Source of the DNA: Neelides folsomi
Lineage: Eukaryota > Arthropoda > Collembola > Neelipleona > Neelidae
Assembly (NCBI GenBank): GCA_034687125.1
Contig: JAQGBZ010000557.1
Location: 1-32,876, forward strand
DNA: 32,876 bases
Direction of reading: 5' to 3'
Shown: positions 1 to 10,700 of the stretch, piece by piece
Layout of the letters: each line of letters starts with the position of its first letter
Numbering within the stretch: the first letter of the stretch is position 1
The notes under the pieces: generated by a model
What the model was told of the DNA's origin: nothing
The model's input: only the letters and a program-made list of their open reading frames with translations
Databases searched by the model: none
Translations under genes and position numbers: made by a program

Positions 1-228
1 AATACCATTGAAACATTAAAATATTTATTTAAGTTTTTTAATTAAATTTATAAAATAAATAAGCCAGAAATTCAATTTAAAACTAAAGATAAATTATTAT
101 TCATTTCAACTGTTTGTATAATCATATTATTTAAACAAAAGTATATTACATTGAGTATGCAGCGTTTTGATTAAATTAACGTTGTAAATAAAATTCATTA
201 TTTAAATCTATCATTAATCTTAATCGAT
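1..228. repeat. Left copy of direct repeat flanking the IR locus
   Basis: This stretch matches 4317-4554 in the same orientation with only scattered substitutions and short indels. Both copies open with AATACCATTGAAACATTAAA and share GCAGCGTTTTGATTAAAT further on. In the right copy the repeat is the 5' flank of the minus-strand ionotropic receptor. The left copy is therefore probably the promoter-side flank of a paralogue lying beyond the window. The unit period is about 4.3 kb. Confidence 0.85.
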
Positions 229-674
229 ATTTGAATTAAAATAACACATATTGTTGGAATACGAGCGTGAATACAAGCATTAGCAAACAAGGTAGTACAA
301 CAAATACAAAATTGAATTTGCTTAGAAAAGTTCAGGATAGCAAATATAGATAGCAAAGTTATCCTGAAATTTAAGCTTAAAACAATGCCTCAATTGACCC
401 TTAAGGATATAGCGATCTTCATATACTAATACATATAAAACAGATACAAACAACAAAATTGTTTCAAAATGCTTTTATAGTTATAAATGTCATCCTGATA
501 GTATAAATAATCAATACACACGAATATTACAACACCAAATAAAATAAGAAATAATCAAATAAAAACATACCATTTGTTTTAAAATATCATTCTCATATTA
601 AATTGTTATTATTATTGTTTAATAATATGTAGTTAATTAATGACTTAATAAAATTTGACTATTAAAAAGGGCAG

Positions 675-854
675 CTCCAAGGTACCCGACACCCGAACCC
701 CAAACTAGCCGACTATCCGACCTCCAAGCTATCCTATTTGCTGATATTTCACCCGATTAAATTCCTTCGCCAAGCTACCCGATTTATAGAAAATTCTGTA
801 TGCAGATTGCATCTACCTTCAAATATTTTTTTTGACCTCCAAGCTACCCGATTT
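675..854. repeat. Four degenerate copies of a CTCCAAGCTACCCGATTT motif
   Basis: Related motifs begin at about 675, 722, 769 and 837. The fullest form, CTCCAAGCTACCCGATTT, is at 837-854. The first three are spaced about 47 bp apart and the last about 68 bp. The block is clearly richer in C and G than its surroundings. It looks like a decayed minisatellite or the remnant of an imported element. No open frame of note covers it. Confidence 0.55.
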
Positions 855-1372
855 ACACGAATTAGATTCCCAATGTGATCATTCATCTACAAAAAATTTG
901 GTTATGTACATATATGCTTAATTCAATTTTAATATATTTATAATTATTAAAAAATGTAATTATTAAGCAATGCAGTCCAGAAATTATATTATAATTTATT
1001 AAATGATTATCATAAATCATAAATTTACATTACTTATAACAACTTGTGTTATGATTGATTAAAAAAATATGATGAAAAACTTAATTTATGTAAGACTAAT
1101 TTAAGCACTTAATTCACAGTTTAATAAACAATACAAAAAATCAAAATACACTATAATGAAATTTTAAAGTAAAAAATTAGTATTTATTTATAAATACATC
1201 TTTTATAAAAAAACAAATAGTTATTACACTTATTCATAAAGAGTATTAAGAAAACTATATTTGAATTAATAAGTCGATTTGAATAAAAATTCAAAGTGAA
1301 ATAAAAAAAATGTGATACTACTTAAAATTATAATTACAAAGAATTGTATAATTTATTAGTTAGACATTGGAT

Positions 1373-2388
1373 TTTACAAGCCAAACAGATTCGATTGAAC
1401 TTTTTGGTCCAATTGTGATGCGAGCAAATGGTTTATTAGTTAAACCATCCAAATGAATTTTTTTTCCATTATGCGATGCGAAACTACAGCATAAATATGA
1501 GAGATCTGAGAGACACAATTTGAATTGCGAATTACGGTATAACCAAATACGTCATAAGGGACGTTTTTGATAATTTGGGTCAAAGGAAGATCCGATTCAA
1601 GACAGTATTTATCTTCCAATGGGGAACATCCATTAACGTTATAAAAAATGACATCTGGAAGTTCATTGCCCACAAAATCGTAAGTTGTTTTAACGAGATT
1701 GGATTTACAATAAGAACAATGATTTTTGGTTTCGCAAGAATTAATTTTTTCCAAAAAAGCATTAGGAGACTTATTATAAATTGAATCTGTGGTGATGGGC
1801 TCCGAATTTTTTTGAAAATTGCTTTCATTAAAAGTATCTGCAAAAATATGAAATTTACATTTCATGTTTGTACACTGTTTTTTTTAATAAAACAATTCCA
1901 ATGGCTAAATGGGGTCAACCCACTTGATTGAGTATCTGATGTACAATCCATAGTTTTAAATATTTTCCTCTTCAACAATTTTCTAAGCCACAGACATTTA
2001 GCAAATGCAAATTCTTGCAAATCAATGTGTGTCAAAAATTTCTTCGAGGACTAAAGCTTCAAAATCATTCTGATTCAATTTGTTTAAAATAAAGTTTTTG
2101 GCGACAATATTAAATTTAAACATTTCATACAAAATGTTCCTGGAAGCATCGATATTACACGTGTTCACCAATTGAATCATTTCTCTGCCGAATTCAGTTT
2201 CCCATTCAGTTCTGCCACCTCATTTAATTAAAGTATACTGAGTGAAATTGCTTAAAATATTTAAAGCATTTGATGTTGAGGACTTTTTGAAAAATTCTTT
2301 TTTGGCTTCTGGACTACCACAAGATCTTTCTAAAAAATGTAAAATTATAATTTGATTATTTTAAACGTCAATTTTTTATAAAATTACT
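1373..2388 (-). pseudogene. Decayed gene relic downstream of the IR, several frameshifts and stops
   Basis: Reading leftward, coding-like sequence continues from the shifted IR frame through a plausible 58-bp intron (2330-2387; donor GTAATT, acceptor TTTTTTAG) whose phase matches. The next exon begins KRSCGSPEAKKEFF. A TGA at 2220-2222 interrupts it. A frame change near 2040-2050 leads into FLTHIDLQEFAFAKCLW. Another stop and frame change lies at about 1863, followed by 141 open codons (1440-1865) starting MKCKFHIFADTF. A last shift near 1450 leads to DGLTNKPFARITIG and a stop at about 1373. The last long block has a C-x2-C pair (CSYC), LPDVIFYNVNG, and SHIYAVVSH followed by W and DG. This spacing faintly recalls the C-terminal half of ubiquitin/SUMO peptidase folds, but I do not recognise the family. 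With at least four lesions it is very probably non-functional. Confidence 0.6.
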
Positions 2389-2536
2389 AAATAAACAATA
2401 TAATTTATATAATTTCATATAATTTTCAAAATTTGATACTACATGAGTATCATCTAAAATGTAAAACATATTTCTTAAACTAATATTTCCCTTATTTGTA
2501 ACAACTGCAATTCTTAACTTTATAGATAATAAAGTT

Positions 2537-4219
2537 TCACTTAATCCTTGAAATGTTAAGTGAATTATTTGTTTTAAATTCTCGAACTGTTTTAAAATAA
2601 TTATCATAAAGATTCAGGTTTTGTCCATTTAATATTGTTTTATAAAATTTTAATAATTCATTGTTTCTAATTGAAAGACTAAATGTGAATACAATAGCAT
2701 CTGTTTCGTAGTTTATTAAGGCTTCTAATGTCTGAATTGTTTTAGGGATCGGGTCAAAAATAATCAATAAAAATAATTTTCCTTTATAAGCCGAACTCAA
2801 TACGAATCCCATTAAAACTATAACAACGACTACTATGACAGTTTTTAAATTGCTTTTGGGAATTTTTGATATTAATGAATGGCCTTGTTCTAAAAATATT
2901 GTCAATAAAAAGAACATATAATATAATGTTTTAACATTTGAATCATAGTATTTAAATGATAATATTATTATGATTACTAGTAGAATGATTAAAATCCAAA
3001 CTGTCATTTTAAATGGGAGGAATATCATTAAATAATTATTATACATTTTTTTATCAATAAATTTAGTAAATGTGTATTGTTTTGAATTAAGCATATGAAT
3101 GCTAATTCTAGGTATATATAAAGTCCGATTACTTTTTAAAGAATTATATATGATCCCATTTAATAATTCTCTAGTACTAATTCCACTCGATAAATATTCT
3201 ATGCCATATATTGAGTGTATATTATATACAGAAAAATTATATTTCAGTGCAATCGTAATTAACAAACATTCTTTGTAGTCTATCATGTGAGATAATTTGT
3301 GTAGCATCCGACATCTTGTATAATGATTTTTTACGATGTTAGAAAATGCTGTATCCAAAAATGTATAAGAAGGATGATATAGTTCAGCCCCCTCAAAATC
3401 ATTAAAATTACATGTTGAAAATATATGACTTGACATTTCTTGAATACTTAAAATGTCTTTTTTACTTTCAGTCACAAACTTTAGATTCGAAATGAAATGT
3501 CTAAATTTAATCCTTAAATTGTAAGTATTTTCCAATGGTAAATATTTTATGAACTGATTTAAAATTTTTATCTTAGAAGGAATTTCATTATTTGAAGAAA
3601 TGGCATAAATGAAACTTTTATCTGCTGGATAATTAATACTGTTCGCCTTCATGTAATCGATAGTACTGTAATACTGACGCACATTAGTTTCTGTTAATTT
3701 ATCTTTGTTTCCAGAAAATGCAACTACAATGAAATTTAATTTTGACATTGGAATGAAAAATTGAATTTCAATGAGGCTTACCAATAAACTCTGAAATTGA
3801 TAATCGTATTTTACGATGTAATTAGATATTAGAATAATTGCTTTACAAGCTCGATGTTTTTTAGGAGTATATAACGATTCTTTAGCTCCATCGTAATGTA
3901 TATAACGATTATTAGATTTTTCAACTATTTCATTTGAGTGAATGGTCATTGGGGATTTCAGGTATATTGAATAAAATAATACATATTGTTGGAATAAATC
4001 ATTGTCTTCTTTGCTCTGATCGAAAGTTTCAAAATATTTTATTAAATGCAATTCACATTGACTCAATGATATCAAATTTTTTGATGATTTAATAAAATTG
4101 TTTTTATTAAAAGTTTGAAAATTATTATTTAGTTTTAAACATCTACAAAAAATTCCAAAATAAATTGTTAAAACAAGATAATAGTAAAAAATATAATTAA
4201 TTAGATTACTTAAATTCAT
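2537..4219 (-). CDS. Divergent ionotropic (glutamate-like) chemosensory receptor, probably truncated
   Basis: A 560-codon single-exon frame starts at an ATG (4217-4219) and opens with a signal peptide-like segment (about residues 7-25, LINYIFYYYLVLTIYFGIF). A long extracellular S1-like region follows. Next is a channel block: helix M1 at about 404-424 (WILIILLVIIIILSF), a pore-loop/M2 area at about 433-450, and a helix at about 459-480 ending in SSAYKGKLF. S2 then begins with DPIPKTIQTLEALI. This layout is that of insect divergent IRs, ligand-gated cation channels of taste and olfactory neurons. The frame ends in S2, before the usual last helix. An alternative frame (2388-2607) stays open past the stop with LRIAVVTNKGNISLRNMF, so a one-base frameshift near 2540-2600 is likely. 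The gene is either recently broken or an assembly error. The 5' flank is duplicated at 1-228, as expected for tandemly duplicated receptors. Confidence 0.7.
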   Translation of the reverse strand: MNLSNLINYIFYYYLVLTIYFGIFCRCLKLNNNFQTFNKNNFIKSSKNLISLSQCELHLIKYFETFDQSKEDNDLFQQYVLFYSIYLKSPMTIHSNEIVEKSNNRYIHYDGAKESLYTPKKHRACKAIILISNYIVKYDYQFQSLLVSLIEIQFFIPMSKLNFIVVAFSGNKDKLTETNVRQYYSTIDYMKANSINYPADKSFIYAISSNNEIPSKIKILNQFIKYLPLENTYNLRIKFRHFISNLKFVTESKKDILSIQEMSSHIFSTCNFNDFEGAELYHPSYTFLDTAFSNIVKNHYTRCRMLHKLSHMIDYKECLLITIALKYNFSVYNIHSIYGIEYLSSGISTRELLNGIIYNSLKSNRTLYIPRISIHMLNSKQYTFTKFIDKKMYNNYLMIFLPFKMTVWILIILLVIIIILSFKYYDSNVKTLYYMFFLLTIFLEQGHSLISKIPKSNLKTVIVVVVIVLMGFVLSSAYKGKLFLLIIFDPIPKTIQTLEALINYETDAIVFTFSLSIRNNELLKFYKTILNGQNLNLYDNYFKTVREFKTNNSLNISRIK

Positions 4220-4316
4220 TTTGCAACCTATTTTTATAAATAAATTTCATAAAAGATAAAATTTTAATTTGTTTTCAAATTTAAATACTAATGAATTATG
4301 ATTCCCGTTTATTTGT

Positions 4317-4554
4317 AATACCATTGAAACATTAAAATATTTATTTAAGTTTTTTAATTAAATTTATAAAATAAATAAGCCAGAAATTCAATTAAAAACT
4401 ATAGATAAACAATTATTCAACCGTTTATATAATCATATTATTTTACCAAATATATTACATTGTGTGTGTAGCGTTTTGATTAAATAATCGTTTAATTTTT
4501 AAAGTTGTAAATAAAATTTATTATTTAAATCCATCGTGAAGCAAACTTAATCGA
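4317..4554. repeat. Right copy of direct repeat, 5' flank of the IR gene
   Basis: Partner of 1-228. It lies about 100 bp upstream of the receptor ATG and would contain its promoter. Similarity fades after CTTAATCGAT at both copies, which marks the duplication edge. Confidence 0.85.
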
Positions 4555-5757
4555 TCATGGTCGGGGACTTAAACTTAAGGAAAAATAACTATCTGTGACG
4601 TATGTAATAAAGTTTTGGTAATGGAAGTAACTGCTCGTATTTACTTCATTATTGGTAATTACTATTTAGTACATGCTACTGACCAAGGTAGTACACAACT
4701 ACTAATACAATCTAGTACTCAACTACCCACTGTACAAATTAATACATTAGAGTTCTTATATTGGCTCCAAAGTAATATGATATTTTTTTATAAATAGGTA
4801 TATTATACATAGGTAAATGTAATATGTTACTAATGATAAGTAAGTATTAGTAAAGTATAAACATATTATGTACACGTATATAAGTATATAATATGTAAGA
4901 TGTATATGACGTTATATGTGAAGGGAGACAAAGGGTGCCAATGGAGTCCAAATGGATGGGTGTGTTGGTGATGTAATAAATCGAGTGGGAGATGAGGAGG
5001 GCCGTGGGAGAGATCCTTAAGGTCTCTGGTTTGACTTTCCTTTCTCCACTTCCACTTCTTCCAGATCCGTTAAGATCGATTCTATTGAGTCTCTGGGTTT
5101 TTTATTTTTATAAAACACCTTAATAAATTGAGATATAACAAATACATATTCAATATTTCACTTTATGTAACAGTCCATCTTAAGTAGTTGCATTGATAGT
5201 TATAAGTCTTCATACTTTTAACTATACTTTGAGAACCTAGAAGTTAACAAAGTTTGATAATGTGGACTCTGTGACTTTGTGGCCGAAAGAGAGAAAGAGA
5301 CGGGGCTTACACTCACAGCCATTCTAACACAATCCAGCAGCAGCCGAAGGAGGCGCAATAACAACAATCACAATCAACACCCATTTACACATCCATACCA
5401 CTGCATAAACCAATTAAGCACCTAAGAAACACATTAAAGGAATACCCAAATTCCCATACAAACTGGAACTCAACTAGTCACAATACATCATACTCATCAA
5501 GTAGTACTCACATACAATTTAGTACCGAATGCCCAATTTAGCTACAAACTGATAATAATCTTTTAATACTCATTTACATATTAGAAGACCGCTTAATTCG
5601 AAATTTAAGGAACAAATAGCTCCATATAATTTATTATAAGATATCCTTCTAATTGTTGGGGCCATTTGAAACAATGCCGCTAAGTTCGGTTTTCTCAAGC
5701 TAATACTGAATTTGTTTCATTGCATCCGTGAAATGACAGGCATCTTTTCCTTTTCAG
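4555..5757. other. Spacer with no supported gene
   Basis: The sequence is AT-rich with a few less AT-rich patches (4920-5090 and 5260-5360). Short open frames here use non-ATG starts and show no recognisable protein features. A purine-rich tract (GAAAGAGAGAAAGAGACGG) lies at about 5284-5303. If the exon at 5758 is real, upstream exons of the same gene may lie here, but I could not find one with a matching phase. Confidence 0.5.
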
Positions 5758-5966
5758 CTTGGAGGACAATGGGACTGTTAAAAAGACTGTTGTCTCCAAG
5801 CAGCCTCGCAACAAGTACATGAAGTTTTCCAGAAAATCCAACGAGTCCGATCATGCTGGAGTTCTTCACCACTCTAGCAGCGAGGTAAGGACGATCAGCG
5901 CATCATCCCTGTTCAGTCAAGTTCTCCAGCTGCACCTCCACAATAATTCCTCACGGTCCAGACCAG
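5758..5966 (+). CDS. Candidate internal coding exon, plus strand (possible upstream exon of the CP2 factor)
   Basis: A good acceptor (CATCTTTTCCTTTTCAG, ending at 5757) precedes one open frame (from 5759) reading LEDNGTVKKTVVSKQP and then NKYMKFSRKSNESD. Base composition here is less AT-rich than around it. Two donors are possible: GAG|GTAAGG at 5884/5885 and CCAG|GTATAT at 5966/5967. Only the second leaves the phase needed to join the CP2-factor exon at 27792, giving SRSRPGSMSSSEVR across the junction. If that join is used, the whole crumbs gene lies nested in a 21.8-kb intron. The product is basic and low-complexity, with no recognised domain. It may instead belong to an unrelated gene. Confidence 0.35.
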
Positions 5967-7143
5967 GTATATGTTTGTAAAAAAAGCTTCTGCTTTAAAA
6001 ACTAACCGCTTCGAACTTTTCTGTACATTTGCATCCTCTTTGTACTACCCCAAAAACATTGTTAGAATGGAGGCCTAAAACAGATGGATTCCTAATAAAA
6101 ATTATTTTTTTAAAAAGTCGCCTAAAATTTTTATTTCAATTTTACATTACTAACTGACATCAGATTCGTAATCAGTACTATCAAATTGTATAAAATAAAT
6201 ACTAAAAATAGTCAAAATCATCCGCGCCCATATTCTTCACTTATTCCTAAATAATATAATATAAATAAATGAATCTAACAAATCTTAATATTTGATTTTG
6301 CTTACTTTTTTCTCTTTTAAATATTTCATTCCTGTTGCAATATCACATGACCATTTGCTGTTGGAATTGGGAAATCATCATGTTTTCGTATTTTCTACTT
6401 TTATCCCTATTAAGTTAATTTAAATATTTATAAGCATTAATCATCATTTTAGGAATGTATTTAGCTTAATAATTTAATAAAAAATATGATTTGATATGCA
6501 TTTGCCTAAATTTAACATTTGGATTATTTCCGTAATCATTTCCAGCCTCATTTTTACTTTTTTCAGTTTTATTTTCATAAACATTCTGAGTTTTATTTTT
6601 ATGCTCTAGTAAATAATTTTGCATGTTCCCTAATTCGCATAATTAAACGGCGGGAAAAACGACTCCTAAAAATATTAATTTTAAGCTTTTCATTAAAATT
6701 ATTACAAATGGATTTAAACTAGCTAAAAAGGCTGACTCGGATGTTAATTTTATTTTGAGCGTTTCTAGTGGCATATTTATTTAACAATTTTAAGATTCTT
6801 AATTAAAATTATATGTATGTAGTTTATCAACTAATTATTTCATCGAATGTCAAATGCAAAACATAATGGGTACTTTTAAAATTTTAAATCATGTATACCA
6901 TACATAAATACATATACCATACATACCCCGTATATTCTCACATAACAAATAATTTATGTTGTAAAAATGAACAATTCAATAAGGCAAAATGAATGGTTAT
7001 TTGAAATTTATTTGTATGATAATAAAGGTATAGTTAATTTTTATGTTAAAATTATTGATTATTATGATATAACAAGGTGGTACAAAAATTACAATTATGT
7101 ATTACACATTTACATAAATTTTAAATATGAAACATTTATTGCG
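5967..7143. other. AT-rich spacer, nothing recognised
   Basis: There is no credible gene. Open frames here are low-complexity translations of AT-rich DNA (rich in N, Y, I and F), for example 6519-6722 and 6967-7185. The right edge contains the 3' end region of crumbs. Confidence 0.55.
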
Positions 7144-7149
7144 TTTATT
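7144..7149 (-). terminator. Likely crumbs poly(A) signal
   Basis: The minus strand reads AATAAA about 70 bp beyond the crumbs stop codon. A second copy lies at 7135-7140. Choice of signal is inferred from distance only. Confidence 0.5.
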
Positions 7150-7219
7150 TATAATTATGAATTTAATAAATTTAATTTAATTTAATAATTTAATCTCATA
7201 GACAATAAATAAAAAAGTA

Positions 7220-7752
7220 CTAAATGAGTCTTTCTTCTGGTGGAGGTTTAAGAACATTGTCAAGTTCAACTCTAGGATTACAATATTCCTGTTGTGACGG
7301 TGAATAAACACCGCGTGTAGCTCTCTTTTTCCTGGCTATTTTGACCATTATAACAATTCCAATTGTAATGATTAACAAAAGTGTGGCCAGTGTGGGAATA
7401 ATGATTAAAATCACATTAATTCCTTCAGCTGCCTTAAAAGCAAGTTTCTTGCACACCAAATTTTCCTGATTGCCAACTTGTTCGAACCCGTCTTTGCACA
7501 CGCATTCACCCACTTGGTGATTTTCCGTACAGAACGGTTTGCAAACAGAATTTTCAAAATTCCCACAGATGTCTTTGTTATAACAGGGATTATCATATTC
7601 ACAACTTCCGTCTTCTGGTCCGCATTTGTCTTCGGGACAGTCACAAGTAAAATTTCCGGGTGTGTTTTTACAAACGTGGTTTCTCAAATGTCTTACGGAG
7701 AAACACGCGTCTTCCACCAGACATTCATTAATGTCATCTCTGCATTGAATAC
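7220..7752 (-). CDS. crb: crb exon 14: last EGF modules, membrane helix, cytoplasmic tail
   Basis: The acceptor is TTATTACACAG. The exon encodes the end of one EGF repeat ([11 protein letters not shown]), two irregular cysteine-rich modules, the helix [20 protein letters not shown] and a short tail. In the tail, [10 protein letters not shown] is the FERM-binding stretch. The threonine that in fly Crumbs is the second aPKC site (RGTYS) is valine here, while the first (RAT) is kept. The C-terminal ERLI binds the PDZ domain of Stardust/PALS1 and Par-6. Confidence 0.95.
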
Positions 7753-10700
7753 CTGTGTAATAAAATTAATATTTAATTTAATGTGGTATTGTTTTTGATA
7801 TAAAAATACAATTATTGCAATTAAAGTTAGAATAATTATTTTTTTAATTTAAATACCTTCATATCCATTGTTATTGCATTCACAATTGTAGGCATTAATA
7901 AGATCAAAACAAGTTCCATTATTTTGACATGGATCACTTGCACAATCGTCAATGTCAATTAAACAATTTGGACCGGTGAATCCAGGCTGGCAAATGCATT
8001 GGTAGCCAATTTTTATGTTCATACAAGTCGCATTGTTGTAGCAAAATGCTTGTTGACAATAATCGATAGTTTCTGAGCAAGTCATTCCTTCGTATCCTAT
8101 AAGAAAATAATATATACGTTTAACGGATATTAAAGACTACAAATATTTACTACCAAACAACGAAAAGGTTTGCGCCATCCTTAGTTTGACATTTACCAAG
8201 GAATGCGCAAACCTTTTCGTTGTTGGGTAGTCATCTATTTATATTGTTATTTGACTTGGATATTAATATTTTTTAATTGTAAATAAGTGAGTGAATTAGT
8301 TATAAATTTAAAATATTTACCTTGTGGACATCTGCACTTGAATGAGATTCCGTCACTTCTTTGTTGAGTTGAAATGCAAGTAGCACCATTCTTGCAAGGG
8401 AAATCAGAACATGAAGCCAATTTGCGTTTTTCACAATTCCTTCCTTCAAATTCCTCTTCGCATTGACAGGTGTAATTGGCAATTAAGTCTGAGCAGGTTC
8501 CGCCGTTTTTACAAGGATTTTCATCGCATTCGTCAATTTGTTGATCACACCTAAAATTTATAAATTTTGTACACATTGAAAATACTTTTAAATATTAATA
8601 ATTGTAATATTAATACTTAAATTACCATCCGATAATTGGGGAAATCATAAGATAAAGAATAATAAAATAAGTTTTAAAACTAGCTAAACTATTCATTATG
8701 ATACATATGTATGAATAAAATATAATTAAATATAATTAACATTAAATCTTTCTGAATATAATAATAAATAATAAAACTTTAACCAAGACAAATTATTTAT
8801 CATAATTTAAAATTAAAATTAGTAAAATTAATAATCAATTAACAAACAAATGAAAGATTCCTCCTATTTAATGAAATAAAAGATTAAAAATCAGAATTAT
8901 CTAATGACGCACATTTTTATCAATTAATTAAAAACAAATAGAATAAAATAAAATTCCTAAATTTGTATTCATACCCTATAACAATGTGCTTTATCTATGT
9001 ATATATAAACAAACCTTTCACTTAACAATTAAACATGGGATAATGAAAATGATATGGAAATCCTTAGAAATTTTTGTTATTTTTTACATCTTTTGATATT
9101 CCCTATGTTTACTTATTAAGTAAACGGTTTGTACATATGATAAATTACATACACATAAATAAATGTAATACAAGATATGTTAAATATACTGATTATCCAT
9201 AATTTGCTATATTCTTATTGATACAGAAAATACTGATTAATGATAATAATTAGCTGATTACACTATTTTTATTTAACGAGCGCTGACTCATTGTCAGTGC
9301 CACTGAGAATACGATTAGAAATTATAAGAGGGGATGGAAATTGTAAATGGTTAATTATATAACAAATTAATGATTTTACCTTGAACCTTCATAACCAGGA
9401 TGGCATTTACAAGTGTACATTGCGATTTCGTCAACACATTCTCCGTGCTCGCACATGTGATTTAAACATTCATTTATGTCCTCCTATTTATAATTAAACA
9501 CACTTGATGAATAATAATTTACTATTTTAAATTCAATTCAAAATGAATAAATTCAATTACCCATTAAAAATTATTATTTTATTATTTTATAATATTACAA
9601 ACCTCGCATTTTGGTCCAGCATATCCAGCATCACAAGTGCAATTAAAATTGTTATTCGGATTCTCACAATGTCCATTATTTTTGCATTCATTTTTATAAC
9701 ACAAAACACATCCATGAGAAAAGTCTTCAATGACTTCTTCAGTCTCATGGAAATGAATATGTTGAATGTAAAAAGCAGTTTTGGCTGTGATGTTGATCAT
9801 CGAAACGTCCGGGAGTTTGGAATTAATTTTCGTTAATTCTTCTTGCGAGACAAAAGGTAAGGTGAAGTTGCCGATGGAAACTTCTCTTAAACATCCTCTA
9901 AAATGATTGTGCTCGTTTTCAGGATGTCCAATCACATTCATATCAAAGGCTGGCATTGAGCCAAAGTCAGTGGTGTACGAAGTGTAATTCCCTACATCTG
10001 ACCCTAAAATAATTAGCGGTTTCTCGGAAAAGATAATGTCTTGAATGAGCTTTTTATTAAAATGACGGATGAGCGGGATTTCTTCAGAATTTTCAAACGA
10101 GAGGAATAAAGTCGAATCTGAAGCAATGGCAATGCGGACGGAAAGCCATTTGTCAAATGACTCCATTGGGATTTTGAGTTCTTGGACGTGTTCGATGTCT
10201 CTATTGATATAAATTTTTAAATGCGATTTATAAAATGCCGAATTTCGTCTCTTTTCAGACTTGTCATCAAAAACGATCGGCGAGACATCAATTCGTAAAG
10301 ATAATTCCCCATTTGATAAATGAAGTATTGTGCCACCGATTTGTGTCCGGAAGCTAAAATAAATAATTTATTTTATTGCATCGCTTTAAAAGAACTACAA
10401 AACATTATTAATTATTAATAAACAATAATTAGTGTTCTTAAGGTGGAAAATCTCCTTTATATAAAATGATCGAAACGTAATCGTTAAAATAAGTATCCTT
10501 ACCTAAATCGAATATCATTAAAAGTAACATTTTCTTGTTCAGTTGTAATTATGTGATAATGAGGAGAAAAACTTCCAGATCCATCAAAAGAAGCTTCAGT
10601 GACGCATTCAAATCCTTCCCATCCCAAATTCCTGCATTTTGTTCCATCTGGGCATTGAACCATTGCACATCTCAATGTAACTCCGCAGTCTTTTCCAGCA

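Noticed and set aside
4615..4797. 60-codon open frame
   Set aside because: It begins at TTG, has no recognisable feature, and its Gln/Thr content comes from an imperfect local repeat of GTACTCAACTAC-like sequence.
6519..7185. Two plus-strand frames between the 5758 exon and crumbs
   Set aside because: They are translations of AT-rich low-complexity DNA, rich in Phe, Tyr, Asn and Ile, with no splice or domain support.
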